A stretch of DNA of 25,776 bases from positions 21,346 through 47,121 of the forward strand of contig DDWY01000041.1 in assembly GCA_002347705.1 (NCBI GenBank), given 5' to 3'. A model generated the notes under the pieces. The model did no database searches, was not told the DNA's origin, and saw only the letters and a list, made by a program, of their open reading frames with translations. This document shows positions 23,817 to 25,776 of the stretch, one piece after another. The stretch is from Anaerolineaceae bacterium UBA2274. Its GTDB lineage: Bacteria; Chloroflexota; Anaerolineae; Anaerolineales; Anaerolineaceae. Numbering within the stretch: position 1 is the stretch's first letter; each line of letters opens with the position of its first letter. The position numbers were made by a program, and so were the translations under genes.

Positions 23817-23844
23817 GTAGGGGCGACGCACGCGTCGCCTCTAC
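23817..23844 (+). repeat. GTAGG-GGCGACG palindrome, copy 2
   Basis: GTAGG, arm GGCGACG, centre CACG, arm CGTCGCC, TCTAC. Arms are perfectly complementary. It starts exactly 130 nt after copy 1. Confidence 0.7.
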
Positions 23845-23979
23845 GTTGATTTCACATTTCTGCATGGGTAAACACAGGGGGTCACCATCACATGGTTTTT
23901 CGCAGGCCGGATTCCGGTCCCGCCCTGGAAGCGCAGTGGAAAGGGTTGAACCCGGCATTGGCATTACTCCTCCAATTCT

Positions 23980-24014
23980 GTCATCGCGAGGAGCGAAGCG
24001 ACGCGGAGATCTCA
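23980..24014 (+). repeat. GTCATCGCG repeat, copy F
   Basis: A 35-nt copy ending GATCTCA, followed by a GTAGGCCGG hairpin as in copies A and C. Confidence 0.7.
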
Positions 24015-24017
24015 TTC

Positions 24018-24046
24018 GTAGGCCGGGTTCCGTTCTTGAACGCGGC
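24018..24046 (+). repeat. GTAGGCCGG hairpin repeat (copy 4)
   Basis: GCCGGGTTC (24022-24030) and GAACGCGGC (24038-24046), one mismatch in the stem. Confidence 0.65.
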
Positions 24047-24145
24047 AGATTGGACATCCTTTTGTAGGGTCCTTGGCCTGTGTCAAGACAATGATGGTTT
24101 ACATTTTGTTTAAGGGGATGGTTTATATTTTTTCAAGGAGCCCTC

Positions 24146-24169
24146 GTGGGGTTGATGCCTGCATCAACC
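24146..24169 (+). repeat. 24-nt palindrome, element 4
   Basis: GTGGG, arm GTTGATG, centre CCTG, arm CATCAAC, C. Arms are identical to element 1. Confidence 0.7.
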
Positions 24170-24194
24170 ATAGAAGCCCCCAACCGTAAAGCAT

Positions 24195-24218
24195 GGAACA
24201 GGCAGGCCAGTTCCCTAC
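24195..24218 (-). repeat. 24-nt palindrome, element 5
   Basis: On the minus strand: GTAGG, arm GAACTGG, centre CCTG, arm CCTGTTC, C. One mismatch between arms. Confidence 0.7.
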
Positions 24219-24296
24219 AAGGCACATCCAAGATGTTATCCCCATGACAACAAGTTTTTCGACCAACGTTGCGGTCCTCTCCTGAAACATAAAAGC

Positions 24297-24326
24297 AGAA
24301 AGCGATGTGAACTCACATCGTTTTCT
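24297..24326 (-). terminator. Terminator of the DUF2690-like operon
   Basis: A 13-bp stem (AGAAAGCGATGTG with CACATCGTTTTCT, one G-T pair) closes a 4-nt loop, 25 nt past the stop at 24351. On the minus strand a T-rich stretch follows. Confidence 0.7.
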
Positions 24327-24350
24327 GAGCGCGAGTCAAGATTTGTCAAA

Positions 24351-25157
24351 CTAATCTGTTGTCAAATCAAATCCCCACACTCCAGCCATGTTCCCGAACA
24401 ATGCCTTTACTGCATAGTCAGACAACACAGTGAAAGCCTTTTCATCGTTAGCATATGGTGAACCATCTTTGATGCCATAACCCTGAAAGCCATCTTCCTG
24501 AAAACACTCCAGCTCTATACCGGGAAATTCGTCCTGCATCAATTTTTGAATATGTTCGATATTCAATACCTTACAATACTCACTCTCACCCGGAAAAGCA
24601 GTCATGCCTGTAATTCTCAACTGGACCGACCGTCTCAAGAAATCTTCTGGAACATTATTGAAGATCAATCGATCAATTCTGTAGGGTGTCTCTTGTAGAA
24701 ATTCACTTGCACAATTACCTTCCTTGGACAATGGCTGCATGTCCATCTTGCAGGCTGTACCGTCAGGATAGTGGAACAAGCCCTCAACAAGGTCGAACCC
24801 TGCGTACGAATATGCTTGCGAATCAATTTCGAGGACTGCATTGTTTATTTTCCAATCTCGGGAATCTTTCAATTGCCAATAAACTTCTACTATTGCATCG
24901 TCTCCCGAAGAGGTCATATTCAGGACTTTCATGATTAACCCGTCATATTCAGCAATTTTGTCGTCGAACTGCACTATTTGATGTCCCTGCACCGGCTCAG
25001 AAACGTCCGGTTTGGCTTCCATCTGATTAGTTGGCGGCTGGGTTCCAAGGACTTCAGCTTTGGAGTTCCCCATAAAAAAGTTTAGAAGGAACGCCAACCC
25101 AACGATAACAATAGCCGAAATAATAATTGTCACAAGTCGTTGTTTTGTTGTTTTCAT
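24351..25157 (-). CDS. Membrane-anchored or secreted protein of unknown function
   Basis: A 268-residue protein I do not recognise. A hydrophobic segment at about 9-29 follows a short basic N-terminus, so it is exported and probably stays anchored; a Pro-rich linker (about 38-60) leads to a globular domain. That domain has a beta-sandwich-like sequence pattern and four or five Cys, which fits an extracytoplasmic location. The ATG at 25157 has GAGG about 6 nt before it, overlapping the stop of the upstream gene 7 nt away; they form one operon. The DNA is more AT-rich than the rest of the window, as for its partner, which may reflect acquisition. Confidence 0.75.
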   Translation of the reverse strand: MKTTKQRLVTIIISAIVIVGLAFLLNFFMGNSKAEVLGTQPPTNQMEAKPDVSEPVQGHQIVQFDDKIAEYDGLIMKVLNMTSSGDDAIVEVYWQLKDSRDWKINNAVLEIDSQAYSYAGFDLVEGLFHYPDGTACKMDMQPLSKEGNCASEFLQETPYRIDRLIFNNVPEDFLRRSVQLRITGMTAFPGESEYCKVLNIEHIQKLMQDEFPGIELECFQEDGFQGYGIKDGSPYANDEKAFTVLSDYAVKALFGNMAGVWGFDLTTD

Positions 25158-25164
25158 TTTTTCC

Positions 25165-25689
25165 TCAATTGGACTTAGTCATATAGATCCCGCAATTTGT
25201 GTAGACTGGTGCTGGAACTGGATTGCTGGCATTTGCCGTTCCACATGTGCGGCTGGAATCGTATGAGCTTCCCATAAACGTGTAAACGGATAATCCTGCG
25301 CCCAATTTCACCGAGCTCGAGATTGCAAAATCAGGTGTTTGTACTTGCCGATCCAAGGTTGCGCCAATGTAATAGCCACCAGCCGTCAACGTAGTTCTTG
25401 ACCAGAACGCTTTACAATTTGTCTGATATCTTAATTCAGTGTACCCTACGTTTGTTGGCAAAAGAATGTATCTTGAACTTACTGTCGTCGGATTGACATC
25501 GCATCCCCAATAACCCGGCAGATAACCATTACATTCATTGCCTGTGCAATATGACAGCTTACGGGAATTCTCCATTGCCATTCCCGACAGAGTCTGGGAA
25601 CTTAATGCAAAAATCAGGATAATCATTAGAACTAATACGACAATATTTGCCTTGGTTTTTTGTGGATTGACTGTAAACTTATGGTTCAT
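25165..25689 (-). CDS. Secreted protein with DUF2690-like domain
   Basis: A 174-residue exported protein. The hydrophobic segment at about 15-35 is a signal peptide or anchor. The mature part has six Cys (48, 53, 63, 92, 149, 166). The segment SYCTGNECNGYLPGYWGC (47-63) followed by TELRYQTNCKAFWSR (84-98) matches the pattern of DUF2690, a domain known mainly from Actinobacteria: C-x4-C-x-G...GC, then ELRYS..C...WAR. This is by recall of the pattern. ATG 25689 has AGGAGG 5 nt upstream and is preferred to a start at 25725, which lies in the operator. It is first in a two-gene operon with its own promoter. Confidence 0.78.
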   Translation of the reverse strand: MNHKFTVNPQKTKANIVVLVLMIILIFALSSQTLSGMAMENSRKLSYCTGNECNGYLPGYWGCDVNPTTVSSRYILLPTNVGYTELRYQTNCKAFWSRTTLTAGGYYIGATLDRQVQTPDFAISSSVKLGAGLSVYTFMGSSYDSSRTCGTANASNPVPAPVYTNCGIYMTKSN

Positions 25690-25710
25690 GTTATACCTCC
25701 TGTTTAACAA

Positions 25711-25725
25711 TTGAAACCGTTTCAA
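25711..25725. promoter_or_regulatory. Palindromic operator at the transcription start
   Basis: TTGAAACCGTTTCAA is a perfect 7+1+7 palindrome. Given the promoter at 25731-25759 it covers about -2 to +14, the place of a classical repressor site. The form resembles LacI-family operators. Confidence 0.6.
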
Positions 25726-25730
25726 ATGTC

Positions 25731-25759
25731 ATTCTACCCCCCCCCAATCATATTGTCAA
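25731..25759 (-). promoter_or_regulatory. Sigma70 promoter with poly-G spacer
   Basis: On the minus strand TTGACA (25759-25754) and TAGAAT (25736-25731) are 17 nt apart. Nine of the spacer bases are an uninterrupted G run next to the -10 box. It drives the DUF2690-like operon. Confidence 0.75.
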
Positions 25760-25776
25760 ACGCGTCGGTAGCATCG

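Larger units (their letters stand above)
23334..24350. other. Second gene-free block of palindromic repeats
   Basis: About 1 kb without a credible coding frame. It shares families with 13362-14530: a GTCATCGCG copy, a GTAGGCCGG hairpin and two 24-nt palindromes. It also has its own pair of GTAGGGGCGACG palindromes 130 nt apart. The stretch 23980-24169 is similar to 13370-13535 in the same order, with an extra segment of about 25 nt. No RNA gene is recognised. Confidence 0.75.

Noticed and set aside
23346..24113. Several overlapping open frames of 70-115 codons after pgm
   Set aside because: They are low-complexity translations of repeats, in conflict with each other on both strands, without start signals.

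Overview
The window looks like a chromosomal segment of a bacterium of the Chloroflexota, most likely class Anaerolineae. Grounds: moderately GC-rich coding DNA, two lipoproteins with long Pro/Thr linkers after the lipobox Cys, archaeal-style repair genes in a bacterial setting, and hairpin-rich dispersed repeats between genes. This is inferred from gene content and style, not from a marker gene. No rRNA, tRNA, CRISPR array, transposase or phage gene was seen.

Layout. 239-1912 (-) is a GH13 alpha-amylase-type glycosidase, divergent from 2039-3174 (+), a double-CDGSH iron-sulfur protein followed by a small unknown protein. 3290-3838 is an NADPH-dependent FMN reductase. 3978-4210 holds a small gene split by a one-base change in a T7 run. 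4261-6305 is a coupled pair of exported proteins: a LysM/M23 peptidase and a lipoprotein with a papain-like peptidase domain. 6399-6860 is a MarR regulator with a candidate operator in its own promoter. 6991-11339 carries a MEMO family protein, an unknown lipoprotein and PriA, followed by a phosphoribosyltransferase and a GPH-type sugar transporter (to 13361).

13362-14530 is a gene-free block of dispersed palindromic repeats. It is followed on the minus strand (20602 down to 14531) by a tight four-gene operon: nurA, an unnamed gene with a HAS-barrel-like N-terminus, herA and rad50/sbcC. This is the archaeal-type DNA end-resection set. NurA and HerA would form the nuclease/translocase, Rad50 would supply the ATP-driven tether, and no mre11/sbcD is in the window.

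Divergent from nurA lies a SIMPL-domain lipoprotein (20718-21479), then phosphoglucomutase (21690-23333). A second gene-free repeat block (23334-24350) shares repeat families with the first. The right end (24351-25689, minus strand) is a more AT-rich pair of exported proteins, one with a DUF2690-like domain, behind a consensus promoter that has a poly-G spacer and a palindromic operator at the start site.

The most interesting items are the nurA/HAS-like/herA/rad50 operon, two promoters whose geometry predicts leaderless mRNAs, families of 24-57 bp palindromes whose arms covary, the poly-G/operator promoter at the right end, and the T7-disrupted small gene.
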